Assembly (NCBI GenBank): GCA_963732695.1
Contig: CAVTAP010000007.1
Span: 620,001 to 684,000 of the forward strand
Origin: CADEDH01 sp963732695
GTDB taxonomy: Bacteria; Actinomycetota; Acidimicrobiia; Acidimicrobiales; SZUA-35
Direction: 5' to 3'
Length of the DNA: 64,000 nucleotides
Shown here: positions 27,483 through 35,073 of the stretch, one piece after another
Layout: each line of letters opens with the position of its first letter
How positions within the stretch are numbered: the first letter of the stretch is position 1
Position numbers and translations under genes: made by a program
The notes under the pieces: generated by a model
Seen by the model: the letters and a program-made list of their open reading frames with translations, nothing else
What the model was told of the DNA's origin: nothing
Databases searched by the model: none

Positions 27483-27520
27483 GTAGTGCACATCACAGGC
27501 GGGGTTGTGGTGTGCACTAC
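27483..27520. repeat. 10-bp inverted repeat near the SprT-like stop
   Basis: GTAGTGCACA and TGTGCACTAC form perfect 10-bp arms 18 bases apart, ten bases after the SprT-like stop and at the end of the convergent small-gene operon. It may be a shared terminator or an operator. The string GGTTGTGGTGTGCAC in its right half recurs at about 27,956. Confidence 0.5.
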
Positions 27521-27535
27521 ACCGGTTGGGGGCGG

Positions 27536-27718
27536 TCATGGCTGGTCCTCGTTCACCTGGCGGCGGAACAGCCTGACGGTCGGAATCGCTCCACCACAGG
27601 ACCAGGTCGTCATCGACCCAGTACTCCCAGCGACCCTGCTCCTCCCATCAACGCCTTCAGCCCACCCGTGCGGGTTCCAACGGACACTGAGCCCGTCGCT
27701 CGATTCGGAGCTGGTCAC
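27536..27718 (-). CDS. Small ORF at the end of the tra-like operon (probable frameshift)
   Basis: GTG at 27,718 overlaps the upstream stop (GTGA), in keeping with the operon. The first 25 residues ('LSVRWNPHGWAEGVDG') are sensible, but the better continuation is in the next frame, 'GRWEYWVDDDLVLWWSDSD', reached if one G is restored in the GGG near 27,648. As written the product is 60 residues. No family recognised. Confidence 0.4.
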   Translation of the reverse strand: MTSSESSDGLSVRWNPHGWAEGVDGRSRVAGSTGSMTTWSCGGAIPTVRLFRRQVNEDQP

Positions 27719-27936
27719 TGGTCCTCACCTCCCGGGGCGGGGTTGTCCCAGGCGAAGTCCCACCGGTCGGCCCAGCCGGTGGCGGTGGTGTCGAGCTGGT
27801 CGACCAAATCACTGTTGGCGGGGAACCCACCGCGGGACACCCACAGGGAGTAATCGGTCAGGCCGGTGATCGCGGCGTAGTCGTCGTCAGCGTCGAGCCC
27901 AGCGATGGCCAGGCGGAGTGCCTCATCGGGATCCAT
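27715..27936 (-). CDS. 73-residue hypothetical protein of the tra operon
   Basis: An acidic protein starting MDPDEALRLAIAGLDADD and ending DNPAPGGEDQ, with Trp-rich 'WADRWDFAWDN'. Its ATG overlaps the previous stop (TGATG) and its stop overlaps the next start. Function unknown. Confidence 0.6.
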   Translation of the reverse strand: MDPDEALRLAIAGLDADDDYAAITGLTDYSLWVSRGGFPANSDLVDQLDTTATGWADRWDFAWDNPAPGGEDQ

Positions 27937-28142
27937 CACGCCTCCCCGGGGCTGGTGGTTGTGGTGTGCACGACAATGCCGGTCAGGTCGGCGGGCCAGG
28001 TGTGGTGCCGGGTGGCCTGGACCTCGTCGAGGAACGGACCAACGGTGGTGCAGGCTTCGTCGGTGGTGACCCACCACAGCCCGGCCGGGTCCTGCTCCAC
28101 GAGCCCCCACCCGACGGGGTTGATGTCGTCGGCGCTCACCAT
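27936..28142 (-). CDS. 68-residue hypothetical protein of the tra operon
   Basis: Starts MVSADDINPVGWGLVEQD and contains 'AGLWWVTTDEACTTVG', a small beta-rich protein. The start overlaps the stop of the membrane-protein gene upstream (ATGGTGA), and the stop overlaps the next ATG. No family recognised. Confidence 0.6.
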   Translation of the reverse strand: MVSADDINPVGWGLVEQDPAGLWWVTTDEACTTVGPFLDEVQATRHHTWPADLTGIVVHTTTTSPGEA

Positions 28143-28522
28143 GTGGTCACCTCCGCCTCGGCCGGTTTGGTCAGAGCGTCGGCCACGGCGAGGGACCAGG
28201 CGGCCAGATCAACCGACACCCCCTCGGCGGTGGCCAGATGATGCAGAGCGACCACGACCTCCGGCTGCGGGTTCACCCGCCGCAACGCCCGAGCAGCGTC
28301 AGCCGGGGTAGCGATGTGGGCCAGGGCCGCCAGGGCACCGCCGGCAGCGTGCCACCACTCCCACGACACCACCGGCGGCGGCCGCACTCGCAGCGCCCGG
28401 CGAGTGCGGGCCCGGCGGATACTCCGGGCGGCCAAGAGGCCGAGGGCGTGGAACAGGCGGAACCAGACCACCAGAAGCCACCAGGCCACCCGGATCAACA
28501 ACACGGTCACGGTAAAGATCAC
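28136..28522 (-). CDS. Small membrane protein of the tra operon
   Basis: A 128-residue protein. The N-terminus 'FTVTVLLIRVAWWLLVVWF' is a membrane helix, followed by an Arg-rich stretch ('SIRRARTRRALRVR') expected on the cytoplasmic side and a helical C-terminal domain with 'HHLATAEGVSVDLAAWSLAV'. A partner for TraB in mating or spread is plausible from context only. Confidence 0.65.
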   Translation of the reverse strand: MIFTVTVLLIRVAWWLLVVWFRLFHALGLLAARSIRRARTRRALRVRPPPVVSWEWWHAAGGALAALAHIATPADAARALRRVNPQPEVVVALHHLATAEGVSVDLAAWSLAVADALTKPAEAEVTTW

Positions 28523-28588
28523 GGCCGCCGCTCCTGCACAACGCCCCCCGTGGTCACCCTGGTGCCGTCCTCGGCCTGGACGAACCGG

Positions 28589-28978
28589 TCACCGCTGGTG
28601 GTGCTCGTGCGTGTCGATCTCGAACACCGAGGCGACCACCCGGTGCATGTCGTTCACCTGGGCCACGGCCTGGTCGACCACGCCCTGCGACTCAGGGGAG
28701 TTGGGGTCCAGGTTGAACGCGGCCGGGGTGCCGCCCGTGTCGATCGCCTGCCCGTCACAGCGCTTGGTTGTCATCCACTCCATGGGGGGCCTGGAGCCGC
28801 AGTCAGCGAACGCGGTGTAGGCGATCCACCGGCCGGTACCGCCGACGACCTCGACCACCAGTCGGGTGGCCTGGATCGGGGCGGACACGAAGATGACCAC
28901 CAGCACCGCCCACACCAGCACGCTGGTCCACGACTGGGGAGCGAGGCCCTTGACTGTCTTGTCGGTCATGCCGCTCAT
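28589..28978 (-). CDS. Single-pass membrane protein downstream of traB
   Basis: A 129-residue protein. One helix ('SVLVWAVLVVIFVSAPIQA') is followed by an outside domain with two cysteines ('FADCGS', 'KRCDGQ') and a polar C-terminus ending HEHHQR. Its start overlaps the traB stop by four bases (ATGA). It probably accompanies the translocase at the membrane; no known family recognised. Confidence 0.65.
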   Translation of the reverse strand: MSGMTDKTVKGLAPQSWTSVLVWAVLVVIFVSAPIQATRLVVEVVGGTGRWIAYTAFADCGSRPPMEWMTTKRCDGQAIDTGGTPAAFNLDPNSPESQGVVDQAVAQVNDMHRVVASVFEIDTHEHHQR

Positions 28979-30466
28979 ACCGAGACCTCCTCAACCTCGA
29001 TGGGTTCGGCGTCTGCGAACCGGTCGAACCGCTGCACCACCCGCTCCGGGAACCCCGGCAGCGGCGGGAGGGAGGCCACGAACCGGTCGGACACGTAGAA
29101 CGCTTGGGCCGGCATCGGTAGGCCGGAGCCCTCGTCACTGTTGAGGGCCATGACGAACATGCGCCCGGGGATGACGTGCCGGGTTCGGGCCGCTATGGCT
29201 TCGCCGGATTCTTTGAACAGGGTCTTGGCGGCCGAGGCTTCCAGGGCGCCGATCCCGACCCGGGCGGCCATGTTGGCGATCATGGTGGATCCGTAGGGGC
29301 CGAGGTGCTCAGCGATGGCGTGCTGAGTCATCAACACGCAGTTGATCCCCAGTGCCCGGCCCATGGAGGTGATCATCTCCAACTGGACCCACGCCGTTTT
29401 CGCCCTCGCCTGAGCGGCTTTGTCGGTGCCGCCCCGGAGGAGGAAGAAGTTCACCAGCTCATCAGCGATGAACAAGATCCGCCCCCCGAACACCTGCATC
29501 TCCTCCGGGGGGAGGTCGACCCACGAGCGGAGTTTCAGCCGGCGCAGGATCGCGGCCCGGCGGATCATCTCGGAGTGGACGTAGCCGATCGCCTGCCACA
29601 TGCCTTCGTCGGTCTGGCAGACGGTGGCCCAGTCTTCGCACCAGGCGTAGTCCCCGAGGGCTTTGGGGTCCAGGATGATCGCTTCACCGGGGCGGCCCAG
29701 CTCGACTTGGCGGCGGAACCAGAACAGGGTGGAGTTCGCCAACGATGTCTTGCCGCCGCCCATCCCACCGGACACCGCCATGCTGGTGTTGGTTGGCCGG
29801 TCCAGCTCCCAGTCCGTGTACCCACCGAGGGAGCTCACCCCGACCGGGACCCGATGCGGGTCATCGAACAGGACACCGACCTTCACATCGACCCCCAGTT
29901 CGAGCATCGAGGGGAGCACCTCGCGGCGGAGGCGGACCTCGAGGCGTAGGGCGTCAAGCACCACCGGGGTAGCGAGTGAGTAGCCGAGCTGAATCGCGAG
30001 ACGGCGGGCCATCTTCGGCCACGCCCCCTGATCCTCCTGCGATGGCAGGACCCGCAGCACCAACGTCACCGACTCCGGTCGCCACCACCGGCCCCCGAAG
30101 CGCACCGACAGCAGATCCGGGAAGCGGATCCCACCATGAGCCGGGGTGATCAGCCCGGCGGTCGATGCGATGGTTGGCCACCGCCAGGCGAACACCCGCT
30201 CCGCCGTCCGCATCGGCGCCGACCGCAACCGGGCCCGCAGCCATGGCGACACCACGACCGCCCCTGCCACCACCAGTGCTTCGGCAGCGGCAGCCGACCG
30301 GACCCCACAGGGCCAGGAACACCGCCACTGGTAGGACCGGCCACCAGATCCGGGCTAGGCCCAGTGTGAGGCTGGTGGCCCGCAGGACACGGCGGAGTCG
30401 GGCCCGCCGGTTCGGTTCCACATCAACGATGGGAGCCTGCTCCCACCATCCGATCTCGTCGCTCAT
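28975..30466 (-). CDS. TraB/FtsK-SpoIIIE-type DNA translocase (N-terminus frameshifted)
   Basis: The ATPase that moves double-stranded DNA to recipients in AICEs. Frame one from the ATG at 30,466 ('MSDEIGWWEQAPIV') gives the first membrane helix ('WWPVLPVAVFLALWGPV'); near 30,295 the sense moves one base to 'AEALVVAGAVVVSPWLRARL', the second helix, then the ATPase. Walker A is 'SGGMGGGKTSLA' and Walker B 'ILFIADELVNFF'. Removing one G near 30,295 restores one protein of about 496 residues. The frame-two ORF alone (28,975-30,273) has a GTG start and 432 residues and could be made without the first helix. Confidence 0.8.
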
Positions 30467-30666
30467 CCCAGGGCCTCCGATCCCCACACGGCCGGGCCCT
30501 CGCCGGCCGCTCCGTCGTTCCAATCCGCTGTTGTGTGGGTGATGCCGGGCCACAGCAGCTCGGCCGCCTGGTCGTCGGTCATCACCGTGTCGTCCGCCAC
30601 CGGCCACAGCCCGGGGTGGCGCCAGTAGTCGCCCGTGTCGAACAACGCCGTCTGATCCCCGGTCAT
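30463..30666 (-). CDS. 67-residue hypothetical protein upstream of traB
   Basis: Starts MTGDQTALFDTGDYWRH and ends VWGSEALG; acidic, no membrane segment. Its stop overlaps the traB ATG and its ATG overlaps the previous stop (both ATGA). 'DQTALFD' resembles the 'DQLALFG' end of the gene before it, hinting at related short peptides. Function unknown. Confidence 0.6.
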   Translation of the reverse strand: MTGDQTALFDTGDYWRHPGLWPVADDTVMTDDQAAELLWPGITHTTADWNDGAAGEGPAVWGSEALG

Positions 30667-30926
30667 CGGCCGGACTCCCCGAACAGGGCCAGCTGGTCGC
30701 CCTTGCCCCACGGTTCTGCCGCACCCCGCCGGACCCGGGCCCGGGCCGGCAGCGGCGCCCAGTACGCCTCCACCCGTTTGGCGACCAGGTCCCGGTCCCG
30801 TTGCACCGCCAACCGGTCCAGGACGGCATCGATTCGCCATGGCTGGGGGCGGGTCTTGCGGCAGGTGAGCAGCTCCACCGCCTGGCCCGCAGAGAGCAGG
30901 CCCGGGTAGGACTTGCGCCGGGCCAT
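30663..30926 (-). CDS. 87-residue basic protein, possibly DNA-binding
   Basis: Starts MARRKSYPGLLSAGQAVELL; basic, with 'CRKTRPQPWRIDAVLDRL' and 'KRVEAYWAPL' helices. The 'LSAGQAVELLTCRKTRP' stretch could be a helix-turn-helix. Linked by four-base overlaps on both sides. A relaxosome or regulatory role is possible, but only from position. Confidence 0.6.
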   Translation of the reverse strand: MARRKSYPGLLSAGQAVELLTCRKTRPQPWRIDAVLDRLAVQRDRDLVAKRVEAYWAPLPARARVRRGAAEPWGKGDQLALFGESGR

Positions 30927-31066
30927 CACCGCACCACCTGCACCATGAGATTCCCGACGAAGGCGGCCACCAGGACGGCGGAGCCGCCCAGCCAGACGGT
31001 GGTCATGGCCACGACCTGCCACCGGGGGGCCGGGGGTTCGGGGGGTCGGGGGTTCTTCAACCGCAT
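30926..31066 (-). CDS. 46-residue single-helix membrane peptide
   Basis: MRLKNPRPPEPPAPRWQ then 'WLGGSAVLVAAFVGNLMVQ' to VVR. One membrane helix with a Pro-rich basic N-tail. The stop overlaps the next ATG (ATGA). It lies in the chain of tiny AICE genes that resemble Spd-type spread proteins in size and form. Confidence 0.6.
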   Translation of the reverse strand: MRLKNPRPPEPPAPRWQVVAMTTVWLGGSAVLVAAFVGNLMVQVVR

Positions 31067-31069
31067 CGG

Positions 31070-31357
31070 TCACCACCTCCTCGGCGTCCGGTACGAATCC
31101 CAGGCCGTCAGTTCCTCGCCGGCCCCGTCGGACCACCAGGAGTCCGCTCCGCCGGCCTGGGGGTCCCAGCCCGAGCCGTGACCCCACGAGGCCCACAGGC
31201 CCATCTCCCGGAAGGCGTCTTCGGTGTCGACGCCGATCGCTTCGGCTCGTTCGGGGGAGAGTTGGCCGGTGGCGACCCAGTAGTCCCGCATCTGGGACCA
31301 CACCTCTTCGTCCTCACCCGCTCCCAGGCCTTTGGTCCAACCTGCGAGCACGCCCAT
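31070..31357 (-). CDS. 95-residue hypothetical acidic protein
   Basis: Starts MGVLAGWTKGLGAGEDEEV. Contains 'QMRDYWVATGQLSPERAEA' and a Trp-rich acidic C-terminus ending RTPRRW. Start shares a base with the upstream stop (TGATG). No family recognised. Confidence 0.55.
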   Translation of the reverse strand: MGVLAGWTKGLGAGEDEEVWSQMRDYWVATGQLSPERAEAIGVDTEDAFREMGLWASWGHGSGWDPQAGGADSWWSDGAGEELTAWDSYRTPRRW

Positions 31358-31503
31358 CACCGGCCACCCCCACTGAGGCGGAGCAGGCCGTGGAACAGGC
31401 GCCGCTCCCGGGCCCGGACAAGGCCCTCGACGTTGGCCACCACATGGGCCGGGGCACCCTCCCGCCACTCCGACAGCAGCAGGGCCGCCTGGGAGGCGGT
31501 CAG
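31357..31503 (-). CDS. 48-residue helical protein with a probable CTG start
   Basis: The only sensible frame between its neighbours reads from CTG as (M)TASQAALLLSEWREGA, then 'VVANVEGLVRARERRLFH', ending SGGGR. CTG overlaps the upstream TGA (CTGA) exactly as ATGA or GTGA does at the other junctions of this operon. No ATG, GTG or TTG gives the full frame; an internal GTG would cut 17 residues. Confidence 0.45.
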   Translation of the reverse strand: MTASQAALLLSEWREGAPAHVVANVEGLVRARERRLFHGLLRLSGGGR

Positions 31504-31823
31504 ACGGGGTTCGTCGGAATGGTCAGCGCCGCATCGGAGGCCACCTCCTGCACCCGGTCGGCCCGGACGATCGTCCGCATCCGGCCGTTGACCTCGCGTA
31601 GTTCGCCCCGCAGCTCGTCGAAGACCACCAGCCCACCGACCTTGGGGGTGGCGCAGCGAGCGGGGAGCCGGACCAGCATCGGCAGGGGAGTGACGTGACC
31701 CTCCATGCCGTGGACCAGGACCCGGACCGCCAGACGGCCCTTCGCCCGGCCGGTCTCGGTTACTTGCATGATGGCCCCGAACGTGTGGATCGGGATCACC
31801 GTGACATTCGTCGTTGCCGACAC
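31500..31823 (-). CDS. 107-residue hypothetical protein at the head of the small-gene chain
   Basis: Beta-rich, starting with GTG after GGAG: MSATTNVTVIPIHTFGAIM. 'VLVHGMEGHVTPLPMLVRL' and 'GELREVNGRMRTIVRADRV' follow. No known fold recognised. It is the first gene of the overlapping chain running to traB and beyond; the promoter should lie in 31,824-32,096. Confidence 0.6.
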   Translation of the reverse strand: MSATTNVTVIPIHTFGAIMQVTETGRAKGRLAVRVLVHGMEGHVTPLPMLVRLPARCATPKVGGLVVFDELRGELREVNGRMRTIVRADRVQEVASDAALTIPTNPV

Positions 31824-31872
31824 TTCACGTCTCCAGTCGCTTGGCTTGGGCGGGACCGTGTTGTCCCGTCGG

Positions 31873-31943
31873 GGGTCTGCCGGGCTCGAACCGGGACGCG
31901 CACCGTCACACCCACGGCCCGCTGAAGCCGTCGTGTCAGACCC
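31873..31943 (-). other. Degenerate tRNA-like sequence
   Basis: On the minus strand GGGTCTG and CAGACCC can form a 7-bp acceptor stem 71 bases apart, with a T-arm CCGG-TTCGAGC-CCGG and an anticodon-like stem GCCGT/ACGGT around the loop GGGTGTG. The D-arm does not fold, U33 is G and no CCA follows. It may be a tRNA relic, a leader structure, or chance. Confidence 0.3.
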
Positions 31944-32096
31944 TCTTCAACTGCTCACCCCGGCCCAGCGGGAGGTAGGAGCCCGGGAAGGGGCGGTGCC
32001 ATCAACCAGCTGTGTGCATCGTCCAATGACGTGACAAGCGGTGACGCCCCACCCCCACCCGAACCCCCACCACCCGCAGGCCGAGAGGGGTGACCG

Positions 32097-32538
32097 CTAT
32101 GCGGCGGCCTTGCTGCTCTGCGGTGCCGGCGGCGACGCCGGAGCAGCCGTCGAGGTGGACCGGGCGGAGGGGGCGGTCGCTTCACCGATGGTGTCGGCGT
32201 TGAACAGCCACCCGCCCCGGGCCCCAGCGGTGTGGAACCCGACCCGCAGGCCACCGAACACGGCCCGCTTGTTCTCCACGTCCGGCTAGCACCGGGTGGG
32301 GGACCTTGATGTAGATCGTGTCGAGCTTGTCGGCCGGGGCGGCCTTGAACCCCACAGCGATCTCCCACACCGGAAACCCGGTGTCCTCGTCCCGGCGCTG
32401 CTCGCCCGAGTCGATCTTCCGGTCCCGATCGTTCGGGAACTTCGGGTCCTGGACCTTCACGAACACCGGACGAACGTCCGACACCGCCCGAAGGCCGGCC
32501 TGCCACTGCGCATCCACAGAAATCTCACGAATAGGCAT
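32097..32538 (-). pseudogene. SCO3933-like AICE regulatory protein, frameshifted
   Basis: Frame one starts MPIREISVDAQWQAGLRAV and runs to 'DTIYIKVPHPVLA'; frame two continues 'DVENKRAVFGGLRVGFHTAG' and ends in an Ala/Pro/Ser tail. Removing one G near 32,288 joins them (PVLPDVENKR). The layout, a short beta protein with a 'VRV..L' loop ahead of the tra genes, resembles the SCO3933-type proteins found on Streptomyces AICEs. That family call is tentative. Confidence 0.5.
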
Positions 32539-32766
32539 GACGCCACTTACTCCTCGTCAAAAGCTGAATGGTTGGGTTGATGGGATGGGACGGCCCGACC
32601 CCGACGAGAAGCCCCCAGCTACGCTGGAAGTCGCTGTTCTACTCATCGAGTCGGACACCACGCCCTGGCCGGAGCGGCAACTCCGGTCAGGGCACACCTG
32701 CACTAGCACTACGGGGCTCCCAGAGGCGACTCTCGTCTCGCTCTAGAAACCCGAACCTTGGACTAC

Positions 32767-32795
32767 ATGCGAGGATCCTAGCGTGTGATGCGAGG
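32767..32795. promoter_or_regulatory. Direct repeats 21 bp apart in the divergent control region
   Basis: ATGCGAGGATCC and ATGCGAGGTTCT (shared ATGCGAGG) start at 32,767 and 32,788, two helical turns apart, 41 bases before the XRE gene and within the 297-base gap between the divergent tra-side and XRE-side transcripts. This suits an operator for the XRE or DUF5919 protein. Confidence 0.45.
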
Positions 32796-32835
32796 TTCTG
32801 CAAGCTTCCGAGTGTTGTTCCTACACTCAGGAGCG

Positions 32836-33252
32836 ATGACCTCCGCCGAGTCTCCCGACAGCGACACTGCCTCCCTCATACGGGAGGTCATGTACCGGGC
32901 CCGACAGGCCATGGGGTCGGGCACAAAGCTGGCGGCCCGCTTCAAGGAGCTCGGCATCGGCCCCGACGACGGATACTCGGAGTCGGCCATCAGCAACTGG
33001 ATTAATGGTCGGGCGATGCCACCAGCTGATGTGCTGCTGACGGCGGCCGCTCTCGCACGCATGTCCCTCGGCACGAACGTGGAGCCGACAGCCCCGACCT
33101 CGGCAGCCGAAGAGTGGCGGGTGACTGTCGAACAGCTCCAAGGCCAGGTCGATGCCCTTCGCACCGACGTCCTGCACCTCTACGGACAGCTGGGTATCCC
33201 CCGGCCCCACGGCGAGCAGCGCCCCACTCAGCGGAGGAGTGAAGCCGGATGA
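32836..33252 (+). CDS. XRE-type helix-turn-helix regulator
   Basis: A 138-residue protein. CAGGAG precedes the ATG at 32,836. The DNA-binding domain is 'LAARFKELGIG...YSESAISNWINGRAMPP'; the C-terminus 'EQLQGQVDALRTDVLHLYGQL' is a leucine-zipper-like coiled coil for dimerisation. Its stop overlaps the DUF5919 gene by four bases. It faces the AICE transfer genes across a shared control region and may be the element's switch. Confidence 0.8.
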   Translation: MTSAESPDSDTASLIREVMYRARQAMGSGTKLAARFKELGIGPDDGYSESAISNWINGRAMPPADVLLTAAALARMSLGTNVEPTAPTSAAEEWRVTVEQLQGQVDALRTDVLHLYGQLGIPRPHGEQRPTQRRSEAG

Positions 33253-34121
33253 CTACAGGTGGGGACGATGGCGGTGAGGCAGAAGTCGTCGGCATTCACA
33301 GCCGCCGTAGTGGCTTTCAGCTCGACATGGGCGCTGTCGCTCGATCCCACATAACTTCAGCGCGTCAGCGGCTGGGCATGACGCCGGCCGAGTTCGCAGA
33401 AGTGCTTGGTCCCATGCTCGGGTGGGAGGTTTCGGCTGGCGTCGTTGAGCGCTGGGAGACTTCGGCGGTCCCGCCAGGCGACGCCCTCATCGCAGCTGGC
33501 GTGGTGTCACGCGCAGCACCTGTACGGGCCGACAGCGCCAACGATGACGACCTCATGCATCAGCTGTTGGGCACCCGCTTCGCCGATGTGGAAGCCGTCT
33601 TCGCCACCCGGTCGGAGTTCATCACGCAGGTTCCGCTTCGCGACCTGTTCGAGGGTGCGAAGTCGATCGATGCTGTCGGGCTGTCGCTCAACCTCATCTG
33701 TCAGCAGTATCCCGACGATGAGCTACGGGACCTCATCGAAGCGGGGGCCAAGGTCCGTTGTGCCTTCCTTGCTCCGTGGCAGACGGCCATGCAGCGCCGA
33801 GAGGAAGAGGAGGGGTACACGCCCGGGCAGCTGTCAACGCTGACGGAGATGAATGTTCAGATCCTGAGCCAGCGTGTGCATCAACGCCTCGCGCCCGAGC
33901 ACCGGGACCGGCTGGAGATCCGAACCTACAACAACACCATCCGCTTCAATGTGATGATCGTGGACCGCACGGTAGGAGTGATTCAGCCCTACATGCCGAC
34001 ACAGCGAGGTATCGAGTCACCAACCCTGCTGGTCCGCTCCCGGAAGGCCGGCGCCGGACTCTTCAGCATCTTCGAGCGGACCTTCGAGTGGACATGGGAA
34101 CGAGCCGGGGCACCAGCATGA
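33249..34121 (+). CDS. DUF5919 protein with degenerate XRE domain
   Basis: A 290-residue protein. The N-terminal 90 residues resemble an XRE domain ('ARQRLGMTPAEFAEVLGPML', 'VVERWETSAVPPGD'). The rest matches DUF5919: 'LRDLFEGAKSIDAVGLSLNL', 'DLIEAGAKVRCAFLAPW', 'YTPGQLSTLTEMNVQIL', 'RLEIRTYNNTIRFNVMIVD' and 'FSIFERTFEWTWE'. The C-terminal half looks like a phospholipase-D-like or ligand-binding sensor fold, but I see no HKD motif. Coupled by ATGA to genes on both sides. Probably senses a signal and controls the operon or the element. Confidence 0.8.
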   Translation: MTTGGDDGGEAEVVGIHSRRSGFQLDMGAVARSHITSARQRLGMTPAEFAEVLGPMLGWEVSAGVVERWETSAVPPGDALIAAGVVSRAAPVRADSANDDDLMHQLLGTRFADVEAVFATRSEFITQVPLRDLFEGAKSIDAVGLSLNLICQQYPDDELRDLIEAGAKVRCAFLAPWQTAMQRREEEEGYTPGQLSTLTEMNVQILSQRVHQRLAPEHRDRLEIRTYNNTIRFNVMIVDRTVGVIQPYMPTQRGIESPTLLVRSRKAGAGLFSIFERTFEWTWERAGAPA

Positions 34122-34915
34122 ACTTCGATGGTCACCTCTCCATCGCACTGGAAGCCGTAGATCTCGCCGTTGACCTCTTCACTGACAGCGCCACTGGCCG
34201 TCTCACCGCCAAGGGTGAACGAGACTACGCCTCGGAAGTTGACTACGCGATCGAGGACCGGATCCGCTCGTTTCTCCAGACCCGAACCCCAGAAATAGGC
34301 TTCCTGGGCGAAGAAGACGGGGCCAGCGGGCCAAGCGCCGACCTCTACTGGGTACTCGATCCGATCGACGGCACCGTGAACTACACCCACGCCCTGCCAA
34401 TGTGTGGCATCTCCCTCGCACTTGTCGCTGGCGCACAGCCGCAGCTCGGCGTGATCGACCACCCCTATCTCTCCACCCGGTACACAGCGGTTCGGGGCTC
34501 GGGCGCCCACTGCAATGGGAAGGCAGTTCACGTCAGTGATGTCGAGCAGCTGGCCGACGCACTTGTCACGATCGGTGACTACGCAGTGGGGGAGGGGGCC
34601 GAGGGCAAGAACGAGGCCCGGCTCAAGGTGACCGCAGCCCTTGCTCCAAAGGTGTTGCGACTGCGGATGCTCGGTGCCGCAGCCGTCGACCTGGCCTGGC
34701 TGGCAGACGGACGCACCGACGCCAGCCTCGCCCTCTCCAACAATGCATGGGACATGGCGGCGGGCGCCATCATCGCCAGCGAGGCCGGCGCAACAGTCAG
34801 CGACCTCGACGGCAGCCACCACACAACGACATCGGGAGCGACCATCGCGGCGAATCCCCGGCTGCACGGCCCGCTGCTCGACGCCCTTCACAGCGCCCTG
34901 TCTACGACCTCCTGA
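34118..34915 (+). CDS. Inositol monophosphatase-family phosphatase
   Basis: A 265-residue Mg2+- or Li+-sensitive phosphatase. The metal ligands are in 'FLGEEDG', 'LDPIDGTVNYTH' and 'NAWDMAAGAIIASEAGA', so it should be active. The family hydrolyses inositol phosphate, fructose bisphosphate, PAP or related small phosphates; the substrate cannot be read here. The start overlaps DUF5919 (ATGA). On an AICE this places a small-phosphate hydrolase under a sensor protein. Confidence 0.88.
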   Translation: MNFDGHLSIALEAVDLAVDLFTDSATGRLTAKGERDYASEVDYAIEDRIRSFLQTRTPEIGFLGEEDGASGPSADLYWVLDPIDGTVNYTHALPMCGISLALVAGAQPQLGVIDHPYLSTRYTAVRGSGAHCNGKAVHVSDVEQLADALVTIGDYAVGEGAEGKNEARLKVTAALAPKVLRLRMLGAAAVDLAWLADGRTDASLALSNNAWDMAAGAIIASEAGATVSDLDGSHHTTTSGATIAANPRLHGPLLDALHSALSTTS

Positions 34916-35002
34916 CGGCCACCGACTGTTGCCCGATCGCCTGGGGTGATACCGAGCGCGAAGTAAGTGGTTCGGTGTAGAGCTTGAGCGTTCCGGCTGG
35001 AC

Positions 35003-35071
35003 GGAGCCTCCCCGCTCTGCCCGGGGTTCTGGTGAACTCAGGGCTTCCTGTTGTGTGAGCGAGGAGGCTCC
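35003..35071 (+). promoter_or_regulatory. Inverted repeat enclosing the IS110 ribosome-binding site
   Basis: GGAGCCTCC at 35,003 and GGAGGCTCC at 35,063 pair perfectly over 9 bp with 51 bases between. The right arm contains the Shine-Dalgarno GGAGG just before the transposase ATG, so the fold would hide it. The 158-base leader (34,916-35,073) is also where IS110 elements encode their bridge RNA. Confidence 0.5.
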
Positions 35072-35073
35072 TG

